DNA of 10,986 bases from Dehalococcoidia bacterium (GTDB lineage: Bacteria > Chloroflexota > Dehalococcoidia > UBA2979). The position numbers and the translations under genes are program-made. Shown here piece by piece: positions 5,033 through 10,986 of this stretch; position 1 is the stretch's first letter; the number at the start of each line of letters is the position of its first letter. The DNA is taken from assembly GCA_004297315.1 (NCBI GenBank), contig SCTU01000254.1:1-10986 (forward strand), given 5' to 3'. The notes under the pieces were generated by a model that was not told where the DNA came from, did no database searches, and saw only the letters and a program-made list of their open reading frames with translations.

Positions 5033-6742
5033 ATGTCCCCGAACCCCACTGACTCCTCCCCCGCCGGCGCCGGACAGGCGATCCTCGTCGCCGTCGGGTG
5101 GCCGTATGCGAACAACCACCTGCACGCCGGGCACCTCGCGGGCGCGTATCTGCCGGCCGACATCTTCGCGCGGTTCCAACGGATGCGCGGCAACCGCGTG
5201 CTGATGGTCTCGGGCTCCGATTCGCACGGGACGCCGGTGACCGTCCGCGCCGAGCAGGAAGGCACGACCCCGGAGGCGGTGTTCCACCGCTACCACCAGT
5301 CCTTCCTCGACACCTTCAAGGGCTTCGGCATCTCGTTCGACATCTTTACGTCAACCGACACCCCGAACCACATCGAGGTCACGCAGGACCTCTTCCTGCG
5401 CATGCTGAAGCAGGGTGACCTGTATGAGGCCGACCAGGAACTGCTCTACGACTCGGTCGCTGGGCGGTTCCTGCCCGACCGTTACGTGGAGGGCATCTGT
5501 CCGCGTTGCAGCTTCGATGGCGCACGCGGCGACCAGTGCGACAACTGCGGCTCCACCCTCGACGCGCTCGAACTGATCAACCCGCGCTCGAAACTGTCCG
5601 ACGCGACGCCCGAGCGCCGGAAGTCGCGACACTTCTTCCTTCGCCTGACCGCCTTCACCGAACGCCTCACGAAGTGGATCGAGCAGCCCGAGCACGACGG
5701 CTGGCGGCCCCACGTGCGGAACTTCACGCTCGGGATGCTGCGCGAGGGGCTCATCGACCGCTCGATCACCCGCGACATCACGTGGGGCGTCCCGATCCCG
5801 CTCGACGGCTACGAGTCGAAGCGGATATACGTCTGGTTCGAGGCCGTGATCGGCTACCTTTCCGCGACGAAGGAATGGGCCGCGACGAACGGCAACCTCG
5901 ATGGCTGGAAAGCGTGGTGGACGGACCCAGCCGCCCGCACGGTCTACTTCATCGGCAAGGACAACGTGCCGTTCCACACCGTGATTTGGCCGGCGATGCT
6001 GATGGCGGACGGCGGCCTGAACCTGCCTTCCGACGTCCCGGCGAACCAGTACCTCACGATGTCGGGCTCGAAGGCCTCGAAGAGCCGGGGGGGCGTCGTC
6101 TGGCTCCCGGACTACCTCGAGCGGTACGACCCTGACCCGTTCCGCTACGCGCTGGCGGCCTCGATGCCGGAGACGAGCGACGCCGACTTCACGTGGGCCG
6201 AGTACGTCCGCCGCAACAACGACGAACTGGTCGCCCGCTGGGGCAACCTCGTGAACCGCGTGCTCACGATCACGCGCCGCAACTTCGACGGCCGCGTGCC
6301 GAGGGCGCCCGCGACCCTCTCCGCCGAATCGCAGGCGCTCCTCGCCCGAGTCGACGCGGCCTTTGACTCAGTGGGAGCCGACTACGACCGCGTGCAGATG
6401 CGACGCGCACTCACCGGGGCAATGGAGGTCGCCGGGGCGGCGAACCAGTACCTCGACGCACGCGCGCCGTGGCAGGCCGTAAAGGCTGACCGCGATCACG
6501 CGGCCGAGACGCTCCACGTGGCGCTGAACGCGATCTCCGGCCTGATCACGATGCTGAACCCGGTGCTGCCGTTCACGACGCAGAAGGCATGGGAGTACCT
6601 CGGGCACGAGGGCACGGTCGGCGTCGCGGGCTGGCGGCGCACGCCGGTGATCGCCGGAACGGTGCTGCCGGAGCCGGGGCCCCTCTACCGTAAGCTGGAC
6701 GACTCCGTGGTCGCGGAGGAGGAGGCGCGCCTCGGGCTGTAG
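5033..6742 (+). CDS. metG: methionyl-tRNA synthetase
   Basis: Charges tRNA-Met, including the initiator tRNA (class I aminoacyl-tRNA synthetase). It is 569 residues from the chosen start. The Rossmann fold begins ILVAVGWPYANNHLHAGH; the class I HIGH signature reads HAGH at 31-34. The connective domain keeps one complete zinc site: C156, C159, C169, C172 (CPRC and CDNC). WGVPIP (251-256), YVWFEAVIGYLSA (266-278) and FIGKDNVPFHT (306-316) are typical MetRS blocks. The KMSKS loop reads KASKS at 347-351. The helical anticodon-binding domain includes ARWGNLVNRV (401-410). There is no C-terminal Trbp111-like tRNA-binding domain, as in many shorter MetRS. The ATG at 5033 is preferred over an in-frame ATG at 4856, because the extra residues do not resemble MetRS or coding sequence. 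It is the first gene of a likely four-gene operon; tatD follows after 15 nt. Confidence 0.95.
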   Translation: MSPNPTDSSPAGAGQAILVAVGWPYANNHLHAGHLAGAYLPADIFARFQRMRGNRVLMVSGSDSHGTPVTVRAEQEGTTPEAVFHRYHQSFLDTFKGFGISFDIFTSTDTPNHIEVTQDLFLRMLKQGDLYEADQELLYDSVAGRFLPDRYVEGICPRCSFDGARGDQCDNCGSTLDALELINPRSKLSDATPERRKSRHFFLRLTAFTERLTKWIEQPEHDGWRPHVRNFTLGMLREGLIDRSITRDITWGVPIPLDGYESKRIYVWFEAVIGYLSATKEWAATNGNLDGWKAWWTDPAARTVYFIGKDNVPFHTVIWPAMLMADGGLNLPSDVPANQYLTMSGSKASKSRGGVVWLPDYLERYDPDPFRYALAASMPETSDADFTWAEYVRRNNDELVARWGNLVNRVLTITRRNFDGRVPRAPATLSAESQALLARVDAAFDSVGADYDRVQMRRALTGAMEVAGAANQYLDARAPWQAVKADRDHAAETLHVALNAISGLITMLNPVLPFTTQKAWEYLGHEGTVGVAGWRRTPVIAGTVLPEPGPLYRKLDDSVVAEEEARLGL

Positions 6743-6757
6743 CCCGGCGCGCCCTCG

Positions 6758-7600
6758 ATGCCTTCCCGCCGCGGCGAACCGCCCGAGCCGCTCCCCGGCG
6801 TCATCGACTCCCACGCTCACACGTGGTCGCGTGAGTTCGAAGCCGACCGCGAGGCCGTCCTCGATCGCGCGTGGGCGGCTGGTCTCACACGGATCGTGGA
6901 CGTCGGCGTCGACCTGCGGACCTCGCTGCTGTGCCGCGGGTACGCCGAGGCCGACCCTCGACTCGTAGCGGTCGGCGGCATCCACCCGCACGAGGCAAAG
7001 CACCTCGAGCGTGACCGGGCCGCGTTCCGAGGGCTGATCGAAGGAGGCGGGTTCGCCGCCGTCGGCGAGATCGGGCTCGACTTCCACTACACGCTCTCGC
7101 CGCCGGAGGAGCAGCGGGCCGCCTTCGCGTGGCAGCTCGACCTGGCCCTCGATGCGGGCCTGCCCGTGGTGATCCACGCACGCGAGGCCGACGAGGAGTG
7201 CTTCTCGACGCTCGCGGAGTGGTCGAAGCGCGCCGCGTCCGTCATCGCAGGCCGGCCCGTGGGCATGATGCACTGCTTCTCGGGTGACCTCGATCTTGCG
7301 CGACGGTACGTCGAGATCGGCTTCGTGATCTCGGTGCCGGGGACGGTCACGTTCAAGGGGAACGAGCGCGGGCAAGCCGTCGCGAGGGGTATCCCGCTGG
7401 CCTCTATGCTGGTAGAAACGGATTGCCCGTACCTGACTCCCGCACCGCATCGAGGGCTGCGGAACGAGCCTGCGTACGTGGTGGAGACGGCCCGCTTCGT
7501 CGCCTCGCTCCGCGGTATGAGCCCGGAGGCGTTCGTGCAGGCGACCTCCGCGACGGCCGCCCGCTTCTTCGGCTTCGATCCTTCAGCAGGGGCGTCATGA
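6758..7600 (+). CDS. tatD: TatD family metal-dependent hydrolase (DNase)
   Basis: A TIM-barrel metallohydrolase of the TatD/YcfH family, 280 residues; characterised members are metal-dependent deoxyribonucleases that trim DNA, but the physiological substrate here is unknown. The metal ligands are all visible: H19 and H21 (DSHAHT), E104 (GEIGLDFHY), H140 (VVIHAREA), H172 (MHCFSGD) and D222 (ETDCPYLTP). The length is slightly above the usual 255-265 because of about 12 extra N-terminal residues, PSRRGEPPEPLP. The ATG at 6758 lacks a clear ribosome binding site, so translation probably depends on the metG gene ending 15 nt upstream; a start closer to VIDSHAHT without these residues has no ATG. 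The stop overlaps the next start by ATGA. Pairing with metG is common in bacteria. Confidence 0.93.
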   Translation: MPSRRGEPPEPLPGVIDSHAHTWSREFEADREAVLDRAWAAGLTRIVDVGVDLRTSLLCRGYAEADPRLVAVGGIHPHEAKHLERDRAAFRGLIEGGGFAAVGEIGLDFHYTLSPPEEQRAAFAWQLDLALDAGLPVVIHAREADEECFSTLAEWSKRAASVIAGRPVGMMHCFSGDLDLARRYVEIGFVISVPGTVTFKGNERGQAVARGIPLASMLVETDCPYLTPAPHRGLRNEPAYVVETARFVASLRGMSPEAFVQATSATAARFFGFDPSAGAS

Positions 7601-8580
7601 CGGACACCACGATCGAGATGCAGCGGCTGTACGGGCCCGTCGCGGGTGACCTCCCCCGCGTCCGCACCCAACTCCAGTCGATCGCGCAGGATGTCGGCTT
7701 CGAGTTCCTGCAGCGGATGCTGGAGACCGCCCTCGCAGGCACCGGGAAGATGATGCGGCCGGCGATCGCCCTGCTCGCGGGGCGGCTCGGCGTCTACGAC
7801 CTCGACCGGCTGGTGCCGCTGGCGGCCAGCGTCGAGCTGCTGCACACGGCGACGCTGGTGCACGACGACGTGATCGACCGCGCCGAGGAGCGCCGGAGCG
7901 AGCCGACGCCGAACGTGCTGTTCGGTAACGCCGCCTCGGTGATGCTCGGCGACTACATGTTTGCGCATGCCGCTGACTTCATCGCCCAGACCGACAACAC
8001 GCAGGTCGTCCGGGTCTTCGCCAAGACGCTGATGACGATCGCCCGCGGCGAACTGACACAGGACGTCACCGTCTTCGAGTACTCCGAGGACGTCCAGCGC
8101 TACCTCGACCGGATCATCGGCAAGACGGCCTCACTCTTCGGGACGGCCGCACAGGGCGGCGCGATGGTGGCGGGCGCCACGGCCGCGGAGGTCGAGGCGA
8201 TGAGGCTGTACGGGCTGCGCCTCGGTATCGCCTTCCAGATCGTCGACGACATCCTCGACTTCACCGGTGATCCCGCAGTCATGGGGAAGCCGGCCGGTTC
8301 CGACCTCCACGGCGGGACGCTGACGCTGCCCGCGATCCTCTACATGCAGCGTCGCCCCGACGACAACCCCGTGAAGAAGGCCTTCGAGGGCGTGCGCCGC
8401 AAGGCGAACCTCGACCGTGCCATCCGCGAGATTATTGCCTCCGGCACGATCGAGGAGTCGATGGCCGTCGCCCGCCAGTTCGGCGGCGAGGCGCGCGAGG
8501 CGCTGGCGGCGCTGCCCGCTGGCGAGACGCGTGACACACTCGAAGGCCTCATCGACTACGTGCTGACGCGTCGATCCTGA
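7597..8580 (+). CDS. trans-type polyprenyl diphosphate synthase
   Basis: Builds an all-trans isoprenoid chain by repeated addition of isopentenyl diphosphate to an allylic primer, releasing pyrophosphate; probably makes the side chain of a respiratory quinone (inference). It is 327 residues, all-helical prenyl synthase fold. The first Asp-rich motif is DDVID (90-94) followed by RAEERR; the second is DDILD (217-221). The primer-binding region reads GTGKMMRP (48-55). After the second motif the usual GKxTLP reads GGTLTLP (239-245), so the conserved lysine is replaced by threonine. The residues 4 and 5 positions before the first motif are small (A85, T86), which in this family points to a long product (C35 or more). 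The frame is open further upstream, but ATG at 7597 is chosen because AGGGG (7588-7592) precedes it and it overlaps the tatD stop. Chain length cannot be fixed from sequence alone. Confidence 0.9.
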   Translation: MTDTTIEMQRLYGPVAGDLPRVRTQLQSIAQDVGFEFLQRMLETALAGTGKMMRPAIALLAGRLGVYDLDRLVPLAASVELLHTATLVHDDVIDRAEERRSEPTPNVLFGNAASVMLGDYMFAHAADFIAQTDNTQVVRVFAKTLMTIARGELTQDVTVFEYSEDVQRYLDRIIGKTASLFGTAAQGGAMVAGATAAEVEAMRLYGLRLGIAFQIVDDILDFTGDPAVMGKPAGSDLHGGTLTLPAILYMQRRPDDNPVKKAFEGVRRKANLDRAIREIIASGTIEESMAVARQFGGEAREALAALPAGETRDTLEGLIDYVLTRRS

Positions 8581-8608
8581 CCAACGCACATCTGAGATCG
8601 GACGCCCC

Positions 8609-9145
8609 ATGCACCCCTGGCACGACATCGAGGTTGACCCCGCGCACATCGGCGACATGCTGCCCGTGGTGATCGAGATCCCCGAGGGGAGCAAAAACAA
8701 GTACGAACTGGACAAGGCGAGCGGCCTGATCAGGCTCGACCGCGTCCTGCATAGCGCCGTGCGCTACCCCGCCAACTACGGCTTCATCCCGCGCTCCTAC
8801 TGCGACGACGGCGACCCGCTCGATGTGGTCGTGCTGGGACAGGAGGCGGTGCCGCCGCTCACGCTCGTCTACGCGCGGCCGGTCGGCGTCATGCATATGC
8901 GCGACCAGGGCAAGGCTGACGACAAGGTGCTGGCTGTCAGCACCTTTGACCCGGTCTACAACCACATCCACGAACTCGACGACGTGCCGGCGCACATCAT
9001 GCTGGAGGTCCGCCGCTTCTTCCTCGACTACAAGGTGCTCGAGGAGAAAGAGGTCATCGTCGACCCGTTCGAGGGCCGCGAGCGCGCGCTGGCCGTGATC
9101 GCCCAGGCGCTCGTCGACTACCAGCACCTGAAGGCGCCGCGTTAA
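8609..9145 (+). CDS. ppa: family I inorganic pyrophosphatase
   Basis: Hydrolyses pyrophosphate to two phosphates, pulling forward biosynthetic reactions. At 178 residues it is normal for bacterial family I enzymes. Visible features: IEIPEGSKNKYELDK (22-36) with the substrate-binding lysines, YPANYGFIP (53-61), the metal-binding signature DGDPLDV (67-73) with D67, D69 and D72, a further metal-binding Asp in GKADDKVLAV (101-110), and the late FFLDYKVLE block (137-145). It lies 28 nt after the polyprenyl synthase and is probably the last gene of the metG-tatD-synthase-ppa unit; both aminoacylation and prenyl transfer release pyrophosphate. No strong ribosome binding site is seen before the ATG. 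Codon use is strongly GC-ending. No terminator hairpin with a T run follows before the convergent gene. Confidence 0.95.
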   Translation: MHPWHDIEVDPAHIGDMLPVVIEIPEGSKNKYELDKASGLIRLDRVLHSAVRYPANYGFIPRSYCDDGDPLDVVVLGQEAVPPLTLVYARPVGVMHMRDQGKADDKVLAVSTFDPVYNHIHELDDVPAHIMLEVRRFFLDYKVLEEKEVIVDPFEGRERALAVIAQALVDYQHLKAPR

Positions 9146-9164
9146 GAGGGGGCGCGATTACGTC

Positions 9165-9563
9165 TCAGACGTTGTTCAGGAGGATGAGCCCTAGGCCGAA
9201 ACCTCCCACCACAACGACGAGGCCCGGCCATGCTGTCTCATCGGCCGTCGAGTTTCCGTCGCTCCGCCAGATCCATACCCAGGCCGCCACCCAGGCAAGC
9301 GCAGACGGCACAAACACGAGACCGGAGCTCACGATGAGCGCGGCAGCAGGGACGAGTACGATCACTAGTCCCAGCCCGGCGACGGCGAAATTGCCTGGCC
9401 AGGTGCTTCGGACAGTCCCCCAAAAGGCGGCCACCTGAATCAAAGCGCCGACGACCGCCATCAACCGCCCCGTAGAGTTGCCCGCGTACCAAGTCAGCCC
9501 CCAACTGCCTATCCCGAGCAGCGCCGCAACGAATACCAGGACGTGACGTGCTTTATTAGGCAC
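9165..9563 (-). CDS. hypothetical multi-helix membrane protein
   Basis: A 132-residue protein I do not recognise. It is almost entirely hydrophobic, with about five likely membrane segments (residues roughly 7-27, 33-50, 59-80, 82-99 and 113-131), separated by short polar links such as NSTGR and RSDGNSTADET. The start is taken as the GTG at 9563, inside the end of recO (8-nt overlap with its stop), because a strong GGAGGGG lies about 7 nt upstream; a longer frame reaching 9641 would overlap recO further and adds an arginine-rich, non-membrane stretch. Codon use is unlike its neighbours: about 36 of 132 codons end in A or T by hand count, against about 13 of 178 in ppa. That suggests relaxed constraint or recent arrival. 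It lies last in the recR-recO operon and is convergent with ppa. Confidence 0.7.
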   Translation of the reverse strand: MPNKARHVLVFVAALLGIGSWGLTWYAGNSTGRLMAVVGALIQVAAFWGTVRSTWPGNFAVAGLGLVIVLVPAAALIVSSGLVFVPSALAWVAAWVWIWRSDGNSTADETAWPGLVVVVGGFGLGLILLNNV

Positions 9564-10371
9564 CGTCGTCCCCCTCCACGTCGCCCGCCGCCGACTCCTC
9601 GGCGACGCGGGCGTGACGGGCGGCGCTGACGAACGCGGCACTCTTCAGTTCGCGCTCGGCGACGGCACGCATCAGCGAGTGCATGATCTGCTCGAGGCGG
9701 GCGGCGAGGTCGTCCGTAAGACGGATGCGGCCTGCCTCCTCGAACGGCTGCGACTGGTAGGCGCGGAGCACGCGGAGCGCGGTGGCGTCGATCGGAAGCG
9801 CACTCGGATAGCGCGGGATGCACTCGACACCGATCACGCCGCCTTCGAGCGGTGACCAGCGCGCGTCGTCCGCCGGCACCTCGACGCCGCAGCCGAGGCA
9901 GCGTGTCCACTCCGGACGGAAGCCGGTCGCGTCCAGCAGCGCGAGCTCGTACGTCCGCGTCACCACTTGCTGGCCGTCGCCGCGGTCGAGGCGGACGAGG
10001 GCGTCGTGCAGCAGGGCGAACAGTCCGGTGGCGTCGGCGTGCTCGACGGTGAAACGGTCGGCGAGTTCCGCGAGGTAGAGCGCTGCCGAGAGCCGGTCGA
10101 GGTCAGCGCGCAGCGCCGGGAACGCCTCGACTGCCTGCGCCTGTGTCACCAAGTCAAGTGAGCGCCCGTGCGCGAGGACGAGCTCGACGTGGGTGAGCGG
10201 TTCGAGGTGCCCGGCGAGGCGGCTCTTCGAGCGCAGCACGCCTTTCGCGACGACATCGACCTTGCCCCGGAGCGGCGTGAGGAGCGTGACGATCCGGTCG
10301 GCGTCACCCAGACGGCGCTGGCGGATGACGATCGCCTCGGTCTTGGTGACGCGGGGGATTCGGCCGGGCAT
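9556..10371 (-). CDS. recO: DNA repair protein RecO
   Basis: Recombination mediator that, with RecR (and RecF), helps load RecA on SSB-covered single-stranded DNA. It is 271 residues, in the family range. The N-terminal OB fold shows TEAIVIRQRRLGDADRIVTL (11-30) and KGVLRSKSRLAGHLEPLTHV (43-62), both typical of RecO. The helical middle includes LYLAELADRFT (98-108). The zinc-finger region has C158 and C161 (RCLGCG) and C184 (GVEC), but the expected third cysteine is Gly181, so the four-cysteine site is incomplete. The C-terminal tail is acidic and poorly conserved. The ATG at 10371 has only a weak GAGG upstream and follows the 73-aa membrane gene by 15 nt. Its stop overlaps the GTG of the next gene. 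The presence of recR in the same operon supports the assignment. Confidence 0.93.
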   Translation of the reverse strand: MPGRIPRVTKTEAIVIRQRRLGDADRIVTLLTPLRGKVDVVAKGVLRSKSRLAGHLEPLTHVELVLAHGRSLDLVTQAQAVEAFPALRADLDRLSAALYLAELADRFTVEHADATGLFALLHDALVRLDRGDGQQVVTRTYELALLDATGFRPEWTRCLGCGVEVPADDARWSPLEGGVIGVECIPRYPSALPIDATALRVLRAYQSQPFEEAGRIRLTDDLAARLEQIMHSLMRAVAERELKSAAFVSAARHARVAEESAAGDVEGDDGA

Positions 10372-10386
10372 GGCCTGGGGCCTCGG

Positions 10387-10608
10387 CTACTGCCGCGGGC
10401 GCTTCTGGCGGCTGCCGGGGAGTTTCTGCTCAAGTTGCGCCAGCACGCCAAAGGCGACGCCGATGACGAGACAGACGCCCAGTGTGTAGAGCGGGCGCTC
10501 CTCCAGGTTGCCGCGGAAGAAGGCGGCGGTCATGAAGATTACGAAGAACACCACGGCCCAGCGCACCCAGAGCGGGAGGCGCGCACCCGCCGCGATCAGA
10601 TCTCGCAC
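10387..10608 (-). CDS. small two-helix membrane protein between recR and recO
   Basis: A 73-residue protein I do not recognise. It has two hydrophobic segments, about residues 12-31 (LWVRWAVVFFVIFMTAAFF) and 41-58 (TLGVCLVIGVAFGVLAQL), separated by a short polar turn (RGNLEERP), and ends in a basic tail (KLPGSRQKRPRQ). Both ends have positive charge, with a helical-hairpin arrangement likely. It starts at GTG only 1 nt after the recR stop, with a perfect AGGAGG 6 nt upstream, so it is surely translated if the operon is. About 10 of 73 codons end in A or T, in line with real genes here. The next gene, recO, starts 15 nt later. No link between its function and recombination can be read from the sequence. 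Confidence 0.75.
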   Translation of the reverse strand: MRDLIAAGARLPLWVRWAVVFFVIFMTAAFFRGNLEERPLYTLGVCLVIGVAFGVLAQLEQKLPGSRQKRPRQ

Positions 10609-10609
10609 G

Positions 10610-10986
10610 CTAGACCTCCTGCCGAAACTCGAGCGCCCGCCCGAGTGTCACGTCGTCAGCGTATTCGAGGTCGGCCCCGGCGGGGAGGCCGCGGGCGAGC
10701 CGGGTCACGCGGATGCCCAGCGGCCGGAGCAGCCGGCCGAGGTACATCGAGGTCGCCTCGCCCTCAAGGTTCGGGTTCGTGGCGACGATCACCTCCACAA
10801 CGTCGCGGTCAACGTCGCGGATGCGCGCGAGCAGTTCGGCGATCTTCAGGTCCTCCGGCCCGACGCCGTCGGCCGGCGAGATCACCCCGTGGAGGACGTG
10901 ATAGAGCCCGTGAAACCCTCCGGTGCGCTCGATCGCGACCACGTCGAGCGGCTCTTCGACCACGCAGATGATCGTGCGTTCGCGCC
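10610..10986 (-). CDS. recR: recombination protein RecR, 5' end missing
   Basis: Partner of RecO in loading RecA at single-strand gaps; it forms a ring-shaped clamp in characterised species. The frame is open to the window edge on the minus strand, so the gene starts outside; 124 C-terminal residues are visible of about 200 in the family. They cover the Toprim domain: ICVVEEPLDVVAIERTG at the beginning, GLYHVLHGVISPADGVGPED, then VIVATNPNLEGEATSMYLG, and the highly conserved ARGLPAGADLEYADDVTL close to the end. The missing part would hold the helix-hairpin-helix and the four-cysteine zinc finger. A GTG at 10963 is not the start, as conserved RecR residues (RERTIIC) precede it in frame. The small membrane gene begins 1 nt after its stop. 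Confidence 0.96.
   Translation of the reverse strand, partial: RERTIICVVEEPLDVVAIERTGGFHGLYHVLHGVISPADGVGPEDLKIAELLARIRDVDRDVVEVIVATNPNLEGEATSMYLGRLLRPLGIRVTRLARGLPAGADLEYADDVTLGRALEFRQEV
10615..10620 (-). promoter_or_regulatory. strong ribosome binding site for the 73-aa membrane gene
   Basis: AGGAGG on the minus strand, 6 nt before the GTG at 10608 and located within the last codons of recR. It is the best Shine-Dalgarno in the window and fixes the GTG start. Confidence 0.75.

Noticed and set aside
6368..7450. A 360-codon minus-strand frame
   Set aside because: Antisense to metG and tatD, with His/Arg/Asp-rich shadow composition and no family features.
9160..9172. 13-nt near-palindrome ACGTCT-C-AGACGT at the ppa/membrane-gene junction
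   Set aside because: A 1-nt centre cannot form an RNA hairpin, there is no T run, and it includes the last codon and stop of the minus-strand gene; chance is a sufficient explanation.
10168..10971. A 267-codon plus-strand frame
   Set aside because: Antisense to recO, the 73-aa gene and recR; arginine-rich low-complexity product.

Overview
The window is a GC-rich, densely packed bacterial housekeeping region with no mobile element, CRISPR array, rRNA or tRNA that I can see. Most genes end codons in G or C (roughly 7% A/T-ending codons in ppa by hand count). GC richness, a CBS-less GuaB3-type IMP dehydrogenase paralog and a metG-tatD-polyprenyl synthase cluster are compatible with a Chloroflexota lineage, perhaps Dehalococcoidia-like. 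That placement is an inference from gene content and not a measured phylogeny; Actinomycetota are a less likely alternative.

Left block, plus strand: hisS (5' end cut by the window edge), prfA (release factor 1) and prmC (the methyltransferase that modifies release factors), with prfA and prmC sharing a 4-nt GTGA overlap. It ends head-on against a minus-strand pair: a small unrecognised 85-aa gene lying 9 nt downstream of guaB3. One CTAG tetranucleotide supplies the stop codons of both prmC and the 85-aa gene.

Middle: guaB3 (minus) and metG (plus) are divergent across about 270 bp, the only sizeable non-coding stretch. It holds a perfect 10-bp hairpin, a second 6-bp hairpin, a possible 20-codon leader ORF and a candidate promoter, all oriented so they would form a structured leader of about 150 nt for guaB3. 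The metG start may be almost leaderless.

Right block: metG, tatD, a long-chain polyprenyl diphosphate synthase and ppa run on the plus strand as a likely operon (tatD and the synthase overlap by ATGA). Ppa removes the pyrophosphate released by aminoacylation and by prenyl transfer, so the grouping makes metabolic sense. Convergent to it is a minus-strand operon: recR (5' end beyond the window), a 73-aa two-helix membrane protein, recO, and a 132-aa multi-helix membrane protein. RecO and RecR are partners in loading RecA at gaps; the two membrane proteins between and after them are unrecognised.

I do not see a clear novel system. The best leads are the guaB3 leader, the recR-membrane protein-recO-membrane protein operon, and some non-standard signature motifs in MetRS, PrmC and RecO.
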